64,000 nucleotides of DNA from Begonia masoniana. Lineage: Eukaryota; Streptophyta; Magnoliopsida; Cucurbitales; Begoniaceae. The stretch is from contig CM039509.1 of NCBI GenBank assembly GCA_022432975.1, positions 27,747,511-27,811,510 of the forward strand. The letters are read 5' to 3'. Shown here piece after piece: positions 33,146-44,086 of the stretch. The notes beneath the pieces are model-generated. The model worked only from the letters and a program-made list of their open reading frames with translations. It was not told the DNA's origin and made no database searches. The position numbers and the translations under genes are program-made. Every line of letters begins with the position of its first letter. Within the stretch, counting starts at the first letter, position 1.

Positions 33146-33723
33146 CTACACCATAAAGACACCTATGAGATAAAATCTCAGTAAATTCTACGTAAATGTC
33201 TATGCATGAACATGTATATGCTATGCTATGAAATAGTCCGTCCATGTCAATTCATATATCAGTACATGTCAGTCTATGGTTATTGAAAACGCTCAACAGA
33301 TGGATAGGGCACGTCAAGCGGTTAGACAGCCCACACCATCTGAAGGGAGGAAAACCCGCTCACCACGGAACGCCAGGTCTGAACATTATCTCCGATAACC
33401 CCATGTCATGGTTGTTTACATGATACTTTACTTTCCTTTACAAGCATTCTCTTTATAATGAAATCTATGCGTAAATTCGTTTTCATGACGTTTTGAAACC
33501 ATGATGCATGAATAATTCAATATGCACAATATAACATATATAACGTGAATACCATCAAAACGCCACAAATACCATCAAAACATCACAATACTTAACCTAT
33601 AAAACAACCAAACTTAAACTACCCAACCAAAGCAATTTAAACAAACAAAGCACCAAATCATCCTCAACATAATTCTGACATATGGTGTAGGCAAATCGGC
33701 CACAATAAGTCACGAGAACTTAC
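33146..33723 (-). other. Intron-like interval in LTR G8
   Basis: Minus strand: CGAG|GTAAGTTCT at 33723, partner motif CCTACACCATA (33691-33681), hairpin TGAGAT-TTT-ATCTCA, then TTTATGGTGTAG|GTG with AG at 33147-33146. 578 nt. Confidence 0.55.
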
Positions 33724-34695
33724 CTCGGGTCCTTGACACACCGAGCACTGTCCGTGAGTCTAGTTCACCTAAGTCAGTCCACAATGTTCTTTGTCAAAAC
33801 CGAGCCCAAACAATCAAACTTCGAAAATTTACAAAACTTCTAACTAAAGGAAATTTCCTAGAATTCTAATAAACCTCTCTCGGGCATTTCATCGAGCAGT
33901 TTACGCTCACAAATAGCAAACCTCCATTAATGGAGATTTCTAAATCTCCAAATACCGATTTTTCAACAAAAACCCTAAATGCATCCATTATTTTGCTTAA
34001 TAATGCTCAATAATCATAAATACAACGATACATAACTATTTCTAACATAACCCGACTATTTTTACGAAAATCCTACGAAACTCAACCGTTCAAACCTCTA
34101 GAAATCGAGAATAAACCTTACAAAAGCATAGGTTCTTACCTAGGGAGTGATTCTAGAGAAGAAACACGAAGAAAACTAACGAATCGGAGGAGGAATCGGT
34201 GAGGAACCGTGGTGGAGCATCATTGGAGAAGAGGATCGCTGTAGGGTTGAGAGGGAGAGATTTTTACGTTAAGTGTGGGAGAAGAATGAGGGTAATGTGG
34301 TTTTAATTGAATTTGATTGTCAAATGACAAGTTTGCCCCTTCATTTGATTTTCCGTTTTTCTCGTTATTTGACTATCGGTTCAGTTTCTCCAAAATTTCT
34401 TTACTTCTCTAATAATTCTGATTTATTACTAGAGCTCTAATAAAACTTTCCGTTCGTCAAACGGACCTAGTTTACTATATTATCAAAATACTCATTATAT
34501 TACGAGAATTATCTAAAACTCGTAAAATAGGCATTATATTCCCAAAAAAATTTCCTTATTCCTCCAGATAATCTCATTCATTCGTAGGGCTCCAAGACTC
34601 CCCGCTTGTTAAATGGAATAGATTCGCAATATTTACAAAAGTGTCATAATATTAGGGAATTACAAAAATCTCGTAAAACCAGGTGTTACAGTGTC

Positions 34696-36511
34696 AGCGT
34701 TCATGTGTACTCAAGTCAAAGTTTCTGTTGTTGACCTGTAGTATCATGGGTTGATTCGACAGTTTGCACAAACGATTTTGATTTTGTTTTTTTTTTGTGA
34801 ATTTGCAACAGCTCGACGTTATGTGAGTCACTATTCATGGGTTGACAGAGTCTGCTCATCCTGTTCTAACTCAAGTAGATTGTTTCTTGCATAAATCTAA
34901 CCTAGTGCTTCGTAGCCTCATTCACCTTTGTGGAGTTTCTCCTTGTATCGTTCTTGATCCCATCTGTGGGTGTACGATCGAGTTTTGGAAAATTCTATAG
35001 TTGTCGTTTTTACCTCGAGTTTTGATCAGTCGTGGAAACCATTGTAGCCTTTGGGCGATGTGATGATAGTGAGATAGATCATTTGTCCTTAGATGAGTTT
35101 AAGTAAATGTCTAGTCAGCTTTAGTGTGTTACCGTGCTAAGCACTCCGTTCGAGGCCGTGTCATTTGCCCCTAGGCTTGGGCGTGTGGGTTGTGTTCAGC
35201 GCTAGGGTGGCCTTGTGTACTTAGTTTCATTTGAGGCGTGATATCAGTGGATTCAGGATGGAATGAAATGATAATCCCGAAGTGTTATGACTTGTTCTTG
35301 ATTTTGAGAAATTAGTAATAGGTTGTACGGACTAGAGTTGCCTCCTCGGTATGGGTATGTCTTTCATATATCGATGATGAGGTGGCACACGCCATAGCTA
35401 TCGTGTATCATCTCTTAGATTTTCTTTCCTATACAAATGGTTACTCTTCCGAGTAATAGTTTGAGCTATGTCGTCACAAGGAGTTCCCTTGGTTGGTGTG
35501 TTGTAGAGTTTTCACGCTATGTAGGAATCTTCCTACGAGTAAATTTTTCGTATTATCCAAGATCAACATGTTTTGTGTTGACTCAATTGTCTTGCTTCTT
35601 TGGCATTTAGCTACGTGCAAATGTTTTATCAAATCAATCAAACTGTCAGTTTTTTCGTATTCTGCTTAGTGGAATTTTGAAGTTCGTGTTGGGTAAGTTA
35701 GTATTTTGTCATCAGGGTTTGTTAAAAGAAAATTTCTGAAGCGTTTGGGCGTTCAATAAATTTTTGATTTTCTGGGTTGTTGAGTGCCGAGAACTTGGTT
35801 AAGTAAATCAAATTATCACCGGTGAGTTTTTGTTTAGAGTTTGGAATTTTCTTCGATTAGGTTTGAGAATTTTGGATGAATTTTAGATTGTGGGGATATG
35901 ATTGTTTATTTAATATATAAAAACGTAATAAATGATATTATATTAAATAAATTCAATTCAATTGAAATTATTTTATTTTTATTTAAGGGAGGAAGGACTC
36001 CTCTCTTTCTCATATATGAGAGAGAGAGATATAAAACCAATTTTACATATGAATCTAAGTATAGTTTAGGGTTCCCCACTGAGTTAGTCGCTAACCCCAA
36101 AGACTCACTCTATTTCCAAGGTTAAGATCGTGATGGCTAGTGTTGCTGATGCTCGTTGAGGAGTGGATTCTCCCTTTGTCTTCCTCTTCTATTTCTTCGA
36201 GCTTTATTCTATATTCTAGTGAGGATATTCTTTGTTTGTATTTTTTTTCCTACTTTTGTTTGTATTTAAATATTGAGTGTTGACATTTTATTTCATGCAC
36301 AGTATTTTGTTGGATTATTTAAGTTTGCACTATTTTATTTTTATGTGATCCATATGTAGACATCGGGTCATTTCTTGTGAGTCAAGGCTCCATTAATTAT
36401 TAAAGTCTTCCGCTGTCAAAGCTTAACCTTGGCCTGGGCGGTCAGGTTCTCTTTGAAGATTAGGTCGCTCAACCCGGTATTTCTATCTAGGCCTACCTCC
36501 GGATCATGACA
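34696..36511 (+). mobile_element. LTR-like region J, 3' part
   Basis: The last about 330 bp (36180-36511, ending CCTCCGGATCATGACA) align with the end of LTR L2 (61735-62071, ending GAGTCGTGACA): both have TTGCACTAT, GTGATC.ATATGT, GGGCTGGGCG-like and TATCTAGGC blocks in the same order. I cannot place the left end. GTGAGT at 35822 and TTTCCAAG at 36121 could be splice sites, with the stem GTTAG-TCG-CTAAC between them (36083-36095). Confidence 0.55.
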
Positions 36512-36661
36512 GCTACAAAGCACGCGTAGTATCAAAAGGTTACCATCAAACTGTCAGGTTAGATTATGTTGGAACCTTCAGTCTAGTAGTGAAGCATACA
36601 ACCATCAGAGTGCTTCTTGCGTTGGTTTTTTCTCAAAACTTGCCTCTCAAGCGACTTGACG

Positions 36662-39581
36662 TGTAACGCCCCCGAACCCACCCCGGCTTGGTGCGCTACT
36701 TTGCTAACCAATTCCACGTTTAAAACGTAATTTAAAATAATTTTTGATAAATTTTTGACTCGATTTTTTGCGTTTTTTGAACCCTCAAAAACGGTTGGAA
36801 AACGTGCGTAAAATACGTCGAAAAAGATCGGAAGAAAACATATTTGAAAAATAAAATTTTTGAAAAAAAAAAACGAATTGGCCCACAAATTGCGCTGCGC
36901 GCGTGCATCGCGTGCGTGGCACCCTTTCGGGTGTGCGATCGAGAAACAGTGCCGTGCGCCGATCGATGGGCGCTGGGCGCTGCGCGCGCCCGGCCTGCGC
37001 CTTGCGCGCGCCTGCCCTGGCCAACGCGCCTCCTGCTCGGCCACCAGCACACCACTTCCTCTTTTCTTTATTTTTTCTTCAAACCACTCACCTCCAAATC
37101 ACCCAAAATTTACCCCACACATTCGCGACACTCCCGACTCCTTGACACGTAAAAATTCCGGAAATCCGACTCCAAAACGTCAACAAAAATGAGAGGACAA
37201 TTGATATCCGACATCGTTTACTCTACGAAAAATCAAGCGGCATAACCGCTAAATTTTCTAAAAACCAAATCCTATAAACCAAACGTTTATACCAGAGTTC
37301 CAAAACAATACTCACAAGACTTTTAAACCACTATCATTTACATACAACAAATCCAACAAAAACGACCAAATGCTTCAACTATCCAGAATAGTTAGAAAAC
37401 TATATACAATCCCAAAATACCGAACCACATACATCCCCGAAGACCATGGTCGAGACGCCGCGACAACTGCCCGCACTGGCATATCGCGTACATCACCGAC
37501 TGCGTCCCAATCCTAGCTTTCCTCATAGCTCTCACCTGTAAGAACGTCGACACCTACACCACAGAACACAAAACGTAAGCCTAATGCTTAGTAAGTAGGG
37601 AACAATGCAATGCACAATGCACATACAACCCTCACACACAACCCTAACACATGCGGTTTCTAACTCTCGGTTGTGTTCACCTCGTTCTCACTTCGGTAAT
37701 CTTTCACTTTCACGAGTAGGTCAAGCGGATACCTATCCTTCCAGGATGGTCACGCGTTGACCCAACAGAGCTAGACCAGAGGCACACATCGTATTCACAC
37801 ACAGGACGGCCATACACGATCTTCTCCCACATCGATCATAGAACCATGTTCATAATTACGAAAACTTACGTATCTTCACCCGTGCCTCTCTTGTAGACAC
37901 CTCCCGAATTGCCATCTTTCAGGCACTAATTCGCGATGAGACGACTCCACAAGATACCACCGTGCGTCGTTTGTTGTAACCTCTCGAATTCCCATATCTC
38001 AGGCACTATTTCGTGACGAGGCTACACCGCAAAAGACCACCATATATCTTTTGTGGAAACCTCCCGAATTGTTGCCATCTTTCATGCACTAATTCGCGAC
38101 GAGGCTACTCCGCAAAAGACCACCATACGTCTTTTATAGAAACCTCCCGAATTTGCCATCTTTCACGCACTAATTCGCGAGGAGGCAACTTCACAAAAGA
38201 CCACATTACCTCACATATTTTCTTATCTGCTTCCAATCCATCGCACATTTCAAACCATGCTAAAACTCGTGTTTTCGTAATTCCAAAACCATGATGCATG
38301 TCACACAATGCTCAACACAAAACAAAACACAACAAACAAACAAAAAACCAAACATCCCTACCGTTCCATGGTGTAGGCCCGAAGGCAAAAGTCACGCATC
38401 CACTACTTACCTGTTGCTCCGCATGTATTTGATAACTTTGACTAGGCTAAAAGCTCGCTCGTCAATCTAGCATGTTAAGAAAATAACTTAGAAGCATTCT
38501 AAGGACATTCTAAAGAATTATCTAATGAAAATTAACAACCAAAACTAGCAACACTTAACAAATCCACAATTGAAACCCTAAACCCGATTTTCCCACAATT
38601 TTTGGCGTCTAACTTCAAACGGCCATAATTTACTCGTTTTTCAACAAATTTCGACGTGTCACCCCATTCCGTAAACCTCTACACGTCTACTATCTATGAA
38701 ACACTCAAATTCAACAACCAAACAACTTAACAATTTAAAAAACACAAAAACAGAATCGGTGCACACAATGTCCAAAATCGATTTTTACACAACTCTCACC
38801 AATTTGCTAATCTAACTCCAAAAATAACCTAAATTATCCCATCCAAGCTTTAAACAACCAAATTGGCAAGAAAATAAACAAAGGAATGGGAATTTTTAGA
38901 CCTTCAATTTAGGGTTTCCAAAAACCCCACAAAACTCAACAAAACACTAACAAACTACCCTAACATGCATTTATAACAAAACCCACTTAAACTTACCGCC
39001 AAAATCTTGCAAAAAGCTTGAAGAAAATGAAGATGAAGCTCCTCCAATGGTGGCTGCTACTTTCGTGGGAGAGGGAGAGGGAGAGGGAGAATGAAAGTTT
39101 TGCTCTTTTTTACACCTACTTTACTAAATTTATAAAACAACATGTTTACCTTTTAAAAGTTGCCACCAAATTCTTTATTTTATAAAGCCACCCCACCTTT
39201 CCTCCTTCAATCCCTCAATCAAACGTGAAGCTTCTTCCAAAGGTCTTTCTTTTTAACTTTTTTTTTCCTCACATTGATTCATAATGCCAATTGACTTTTC
39301 AACCTCTCTTTTTGATTTTTCAACATTCTTACTCTTCCTTTCCTTCATTTCAACGTTGAACCTTCTCTTTCCATTTCCCTTTTGTTCATTTTTTATTTTC
39401 CTCTAGTTGAATATCAACTTAAAAAATGTCTAACCACTCAATCCTAGGGTTTTCTCTCAAATTTCTCTTCCAATTGCATTTTCTACTTCAATAGTTTAGG
39501 AAAACTCTAGAACTATTGTTAAACCCTCACGACATCCCTAACCTAGGGCTATGTACTTTACGGAATTTCCTGGGTGTTACA
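36662..39581 (-). mobile_element. Solo LTR G9 (Gypsy type)
   Basis: 2920 bp, TGTAACGCCCCCG to CTGGGTGTTACA, flanked by TGACG (36657-36661 and 39582-39586). It splits Copia RT between two adjacent codons of the LDVSNAFLHGD motif. Includes a GC-rich block (36890-37030), three or four copies of an about 88-bp unit (CCTCCCGAATTGCCATCTTT type) at 37905-38205, and the intron-like interval 37554-38410. Confidence 0.94.
37554..38410 (-). other. Intron-like interval in LTR G9
   Basis: Minus strand: CAACAG|GTAAGTAGT at 38410, partner motif CCTACACCATGGAAC (38377-38363), hairpin TAAGC-ATTAG-GCTTA (about 37591), then GTTCTGTGGTGTAG|GTG with AG at 37555-37554. The motif pairs over 15 positions with two G-U pairs. 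857 nt, longer because of the 88-bp repeats. Confidence 0.55.
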
Positions 39582-40885
39582 TGACGTCAGCAACGCCTTT
39601 TTGCATGGTGACATAAAAAAGGTAGTCTTGATGGAACAACTTCTTGGGTCTATAAGTTCTACACATTTGTCCTTCGTCTATCGTCTTCACAAAGCACTTT
39701 ATGGTCTTAAACAGTCCCCATGTACTTGGTGGTATCACAAACTGCAACAAACTCTTCTTCTTTTTGGGTTCTGTGTCTCACTCTAACTCGTCAACGTTTG
39801 TCTACAAGGTTGGCATTGTTCATCTGATAATGCTTATTTATGTTGATGATATTCTGCTCACCAAAATAATGGTAATCTTTTCGATAAGTTTATTTCTTTT
39901 ATAAGAGGACAGTTTGCTACTAAGGACCTTGGTTGTCTTCATCATTTTCTAGTCATATCAGTTACGCATATTGGTTCTTCATTACTCTTGAATCAGTCAA
40001 CTTATACATCATAGCTTTTGTCTAGGGTAAGGATGAATGACTGCAAACCTGATTCAACCCCAATCGTTTCTAGTCCAATTTGATCTCTCAACACCAGGGT
40101 TCCTCTTCGAGATGGTACTTTGTTTCAGCAATTAGTCGGTGGCCTTCAGTATTGTATAGTTACATGTCCAGATATATCTTTCCCTGTGAACTAGTTATCT
40201 TAATTCATGCATTCACCCACAAACATTCATTGGCAGACCTTTAAGCGTTTGTTATGCTACTTGAAAGGTAAAACAAAGCTCTTTCTTCATTTTAAAAATG
40301 ATTCTACCTTTGATTTGATCAGGTTTGTCAATGCTGATTGGGGGTCATCCCCTGATGATTGGTGGAACACTAGAGGTTACTATATTTTCTTGGGCTTCAA
40401 TATTGTCTCTTGGTCATCATCAAAGCAAAAGACAATGTTTCATTCAAGCCCTGAATCAAAATATCACAGCGTAGCGGATACTATTGCGGAACTAGGGTGG
40501 CTAAAATCCTTACTTTTTGATATTCAAGTTCCTTCTTTGAGTCTCCTCTGCTATTTTGTCACAATGTTAGCGCCATTTACTTGGCTTCTAACCCTGTCTT
40601 AAATTTCAAAGCCAAACACATTGAGTTGGATACGAGAGAAGCTCTCTTCTCTACAAATTCAAATCTCCTTTGTCCCTTCATTAGAACAACTTGTTGATTG
40701 TCTGACAAAACCACTATCGACTTCTTCATTTCAAGACTCACGCTCCAACAACTACGTGGTATCCCCTTGAGCTTGAGTGAGGCTCTTAAGAAAATCATAG
40801 TCATCCTATTCTCCTAACTCAACCCAACCCACTTGATTCTCGCTTTATAACTTTTAAAATTTATCATTTATTATTAGATTAATAT

Positions 40886-41056
40886 TACGTTTACTATCTT
40901 ATTCTACTCTTAAAACATACTTGTTGACGTGTCAAATAATGATTGGTGTAATTAATGTAATAACTCTAAATAGTTAGTTTATTACATTAATTGCATCAAT
41001 CATTATTTGGCACGTCAACAAGTATGTTTAGATAGTAGAATAAGAGAGTAAACGTA
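40886..41056. mobile_element. Foldback MITE-like element
   Basis: 171 bp. Left arm from TACGTTTACTATCTTATTCT and right arm ending in its complement. The inner part is almost perfect, for example ACATACTTGTTGACGTGTCA against TGGCACGTCAACAAGTATGT. Loop of about 14 bp around 40972. Outer boundaries and duplication are not clear. Confidence 0.75.
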
Positions 41057-41499
41057 GTATTTCTCTTATTTTAATACTTGTTTGTTAGTGTAAGAAAATG
41101 AACGTAGCATTGCCAAGACCCAATGTCTATTTACATGCATAAAATCGATCAAACTATAAATATATTATTCTATAAAGTCTTTATTCAAATAATATTATAT
41201 GAGATAATAATTATTTGAACTAGATAATAAATAATCTATTTGGAATTCATTTATGAATGTCAAGTATATTATAATCTATCTTTATATATTGAATATGGGA
41301 TGATACATAAAGATTTTATTTTGACAACACTGCTAAAAAATTATTTACACAAAAATATATGTTCAAGCATCTCTCTCTCGTGTGTCTGGCGGTTGCGCAA
41401 ATGGGAACCCCCAAAAAGGGTTCCAACCCTTCTAAAAAAACACCCCTATGAATCCTTTTAGGAAAACAATTGCCCGAAGAATGAAGGATCAATATAACT
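41057..41499. other. No gene recognised; left flank of hAT element
   Basis: AT-rich sequence without convincing coding. GGGTTCCAACCCTTCTAAAAA at 41418 resembles text near 58276 and may be Copia LTR. Ends with the target duplication ATATAACT (41492-41499). Confidence 0.35.
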
Positions 41500-41619
41500 T
41501 AGAGATGTTAAACGAGCGAGTCGAGCCGAGCCGAGCTGAGACGGACCCAGCTCATCGAGTCTGTCGAGCCAAACGAGCCGAGCCTAACGAGCCTGTCGAG
41601 CCAAACGAGCCGAGCCTAA
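41500..41619 (+). repeat. hAT left TIR and GAGCC subterminal repeats
   Basis: TIR followed by more than ten copies of CGAGCC, GAGCCAAACGAGCC and similar, up to the point where K inserted (CCTAA, 41615-41619). The series continues at 47968-48075. Confidence 0.85.
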
Positions 41620-42845
41620 TGACATGCCTCGGATGCATATTAAAAGAAAATTAGTAGCATCCCGTGCCTTATCTAAATTTTCTATTTATTACGTGTTTTT
41701 ATTTTTGTAGGAAAATTTATGAAAAAGGATTGCATTTGGATCGCTTGGAGGAGCCGCCACTTTGCCCTATGGGAATTTGTCTTCCCGGGCCCTATTTTTG
41801 TAATTTTTATTTTTGAACTTATTTGGCATACATTCGCCTTTATTGTAAGGATTTTATAATTGCATTTCATGCATTAGATTGTGTGGTTAGGACTAGATGT
41901 ATGGTGGTGGATTTGGGTTGGAGGAAGTTCAACAAAATATTCAAAGGAAAAGGCCCCACAATAAATGGAGTCCAATGGAAGCCTTGGCCCAAAGAAGAGC
42001 CCACAAAAAAAGGTATAATTTTGCAAGTACAAAAGTTAGTGGCAACATGGATTGATGATGTGGCAAGATTCCCTCCATTGATCCATTTAGGTATGGCATT
42101 CATCTCCTCCATAGGATGTGTGCTTGTTTGCCTTGATCTTGGCCATCCATCCTTTTTGATCCAAGGGCCCTAATCCACCTAGGACTTCTATAAATGCATG
42201 GTATTAGTGTTTGTAGACAACTTTTGCCAAATCAATATACTACTATTTCCCTAAATCTCCCAAATTCCTTTGGTGATTTTTCCTTGGTTCTTTGAACCAA
42301 GAGGAGTTAGCCTCCATTGCTAGCCTAGCTTGGGTTGCTAGGTTAGCTCTTAATCATTCCCTCATCTTCTCCCTTGGGAGTTGAAACGAGGACGAAAATC
42401 CCCGGCCTACGGTGGTCGTTTTCTTCACGGAAAACGTGTATCCGGGAGCTTAACCCGTAAGCTCGCTCCTCGGATCCACCAAGGGTATTTCTTTACTTTT
42501 ATTGCTATCACTTTTGCACACAAATCACTCTTTACTTTTCAGCTTTTCATTATCCACACACTCACTTTCTATTTTTTTATCTTTTCTTTATTTCCATTGC
42601 TTTACATTTCCTTGTCATTTCTAACATATATTGTCATCTTATTCTCTTTATTTTCTTGTAATTTTGCTTCTCTCTACTAACCTATAATCTCGGCCATCAT
42701 CTTAACATTTGCCTTCTTTATTTCTTGCCTTTAGTTTAGTATTTTATTTCAATATTCAAATATTGTTCACTAGCACCCAATCGAGCACCAACCTAGCATA
42801 TTCGTGGGTCGTACACGGGCCCCCTTTCTAGGGGCCCCCGTGTCA
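41620..42845 (+). repeat. K 5' LTR
   Basis: 1226 bp, TGACATGCCTCGG to CCCCCGTGTCA. Its last 40 bases hold an inverted repeat GGGCCCCC/GGGGGCCC that is shortened in the 3' LTR. Confidence 0.95.
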
Positions 42846-42847
42846 AG

Positions 42848-42860
42848 TGGTATCAGAGCC
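42848..42860 (+). other. K primer binding site (tRNA-Met type)
   Basis: TGGTATCAGAGCC two bases after the 5' LTR end. Confidence 0.95.
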
Positions 42861-44086
42861 ACAAGGCTTCCCTTATGGTTTTAGTGCCTTGACAATAGTC
42901 AAAATTCGGCACAAAACCGGGATAGCGGCTCTTTTAAATTTCCGCATTAATCTTCTATATATTTGTGCTAACTTTGAGTTATTTTGTGCTAATTCCATTT
43001 TTATATTTTACTACCATTATTTTTGCTATATTATTACTTGTTCTAATATGGAAAAATATGGTGGACAATCCTACAAGAAAACGCACAAGGTATAGCTCAC
43101 AAATCTCTTAGTTTCCTTTCCGTATTTTTTTCGGTTTTCTTCTCTTTCTTGTACCACGATTCTTCCCTTTTATTTTGCTTCATTATAATCCCTATTTTGC
43201 CCTGAATTTAAGCCGAAACTCTGCTGAAATTTTGGTAGAAAAGTAAGTATAAAAATCGGCCTAAGGAAATTGCAAAACCGGTATATATTGTGCACAATCT
43301 TCACGGTTTTCTCTTTATCTTTAGCCACGATTTTTCTTGCATCTCTTTTATCATTTGAGCTTTATTTTAGCACTTGATTATTGTCCAATCCTTATATTAA
43401 TATTCTGGAAATTTTGGTGTTTCAACTCGGCTTAAATCTATTGCTATCGAAAAATCGGAGTATTGTTGAAATTATCGCTTTAATTTTGTTTCTTTTGTCA
43501 AGCTCGAAATTGTCTAATATTTTTGCTGGTTATTGCTCATGTTTTAGTTCATTAACTTGCTTAATATGTGCTGTTAAATGAGTACACGAAAGTGGTTTAA
43601 AAGAATTTAGCAAAAGCATGATTTAAATTAGCAAATTTGAGCTAAACATTACATGAAAATTCTGTTATGTTTAAATTGAAATTTCAGCATGTTATCTTGA
43701 ATTAATTGGTGTCTAAAATTTATTTACTTGCTGTTTTTTTTTTTTTTTGACTTAATTAGTTGTTATTAATATTACTCTAAGTGATTTTGGACTAAAGTAA
43801 TAACTTGATTGAATTGGATAGGCTTGTGATAAGTGTACGAATTGAAAATTTTATTCCTACAATTAGTTGTTGCTAAGTGTTATTATAACTTCTAAGTTGT
43901 TTATTTGATTTCCAAATTAATTGATAAGTGAGCATGATTCCTATTTTATTATGGTCTTAGCTAGGAAACATCCCTTAAGTGCTTAAAATTTTTCCTAAGA
44001 CATTAAATAAGATAATCCCCTCACAAAAATTTTAGATGAAGCAACTTAGCCAACAACTTGAATTTTAAAAATTAAAACACTTAGAC
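42861..44086 (+). other. K leader between primer site and gag
   Basis: 1.2 kb of T-rich sequence with no sustained coding. A GTAAGTATAA match lies near 43241; I see no clear 3' splice partner before gag. Confidence 0.6.

Larger units (their letters stand above)
31963..34690 (-). mobile_element. Solo LTR G8 (Gypsy type)
   Basis: 2728 bp, TGTGACGACCCCGACC to CCAGGTGTTACA, flanked by GTGTC (31958-31962 and 34691-34695). No internal domain. Carries a GATCGATC array (32270-32475). Confidence 0.94.
36512..40830 (+). pseudogene. Copia pol remnant (RT and RNase H), split by solo LTR G9
   Basis: Copia-type RT begins at 36514 (YKARVVSKGYHQ), is interrupted after KRLD and resumes at 39582 with VSNAFLHGDIKK, a YRLHKALYGLKQSP block and LIYVDDILLTK (about 39830-39865). 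RNase H follows: PDISFPVN, LLCYLKGKTKLFLHF, NADWGSSPDDWWNTRGYYIF, SWSSSKQKTMFHSSPESKYH, and after a frameshift KAKHIELD and LTKPLSTSSF (about 40600-40735). There are many frameshifts and stops. The left end is cut by region J at 36511. Confidence 0.92.

Noticed and set aside
31963..34690. Complete retrotransposon
   Set aside because: No primer site, coding region or second LTR between the GTGTC duplications; it is a solo LTR.
36800..37150. Overlapping open frames on both strands in a GC-rich block
   Set aside because: They lie inside solo LTR G9; long frames on both strands are a by-product of GC-rich sequence lacking stops.
41823..42173. 116-codon open frame in K LTR, repeated identically at 46955-47305
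   Set aside because: It is identical only because the two LTRs are near-identical; it lies wholly in LTR sequence and shows no known domain.
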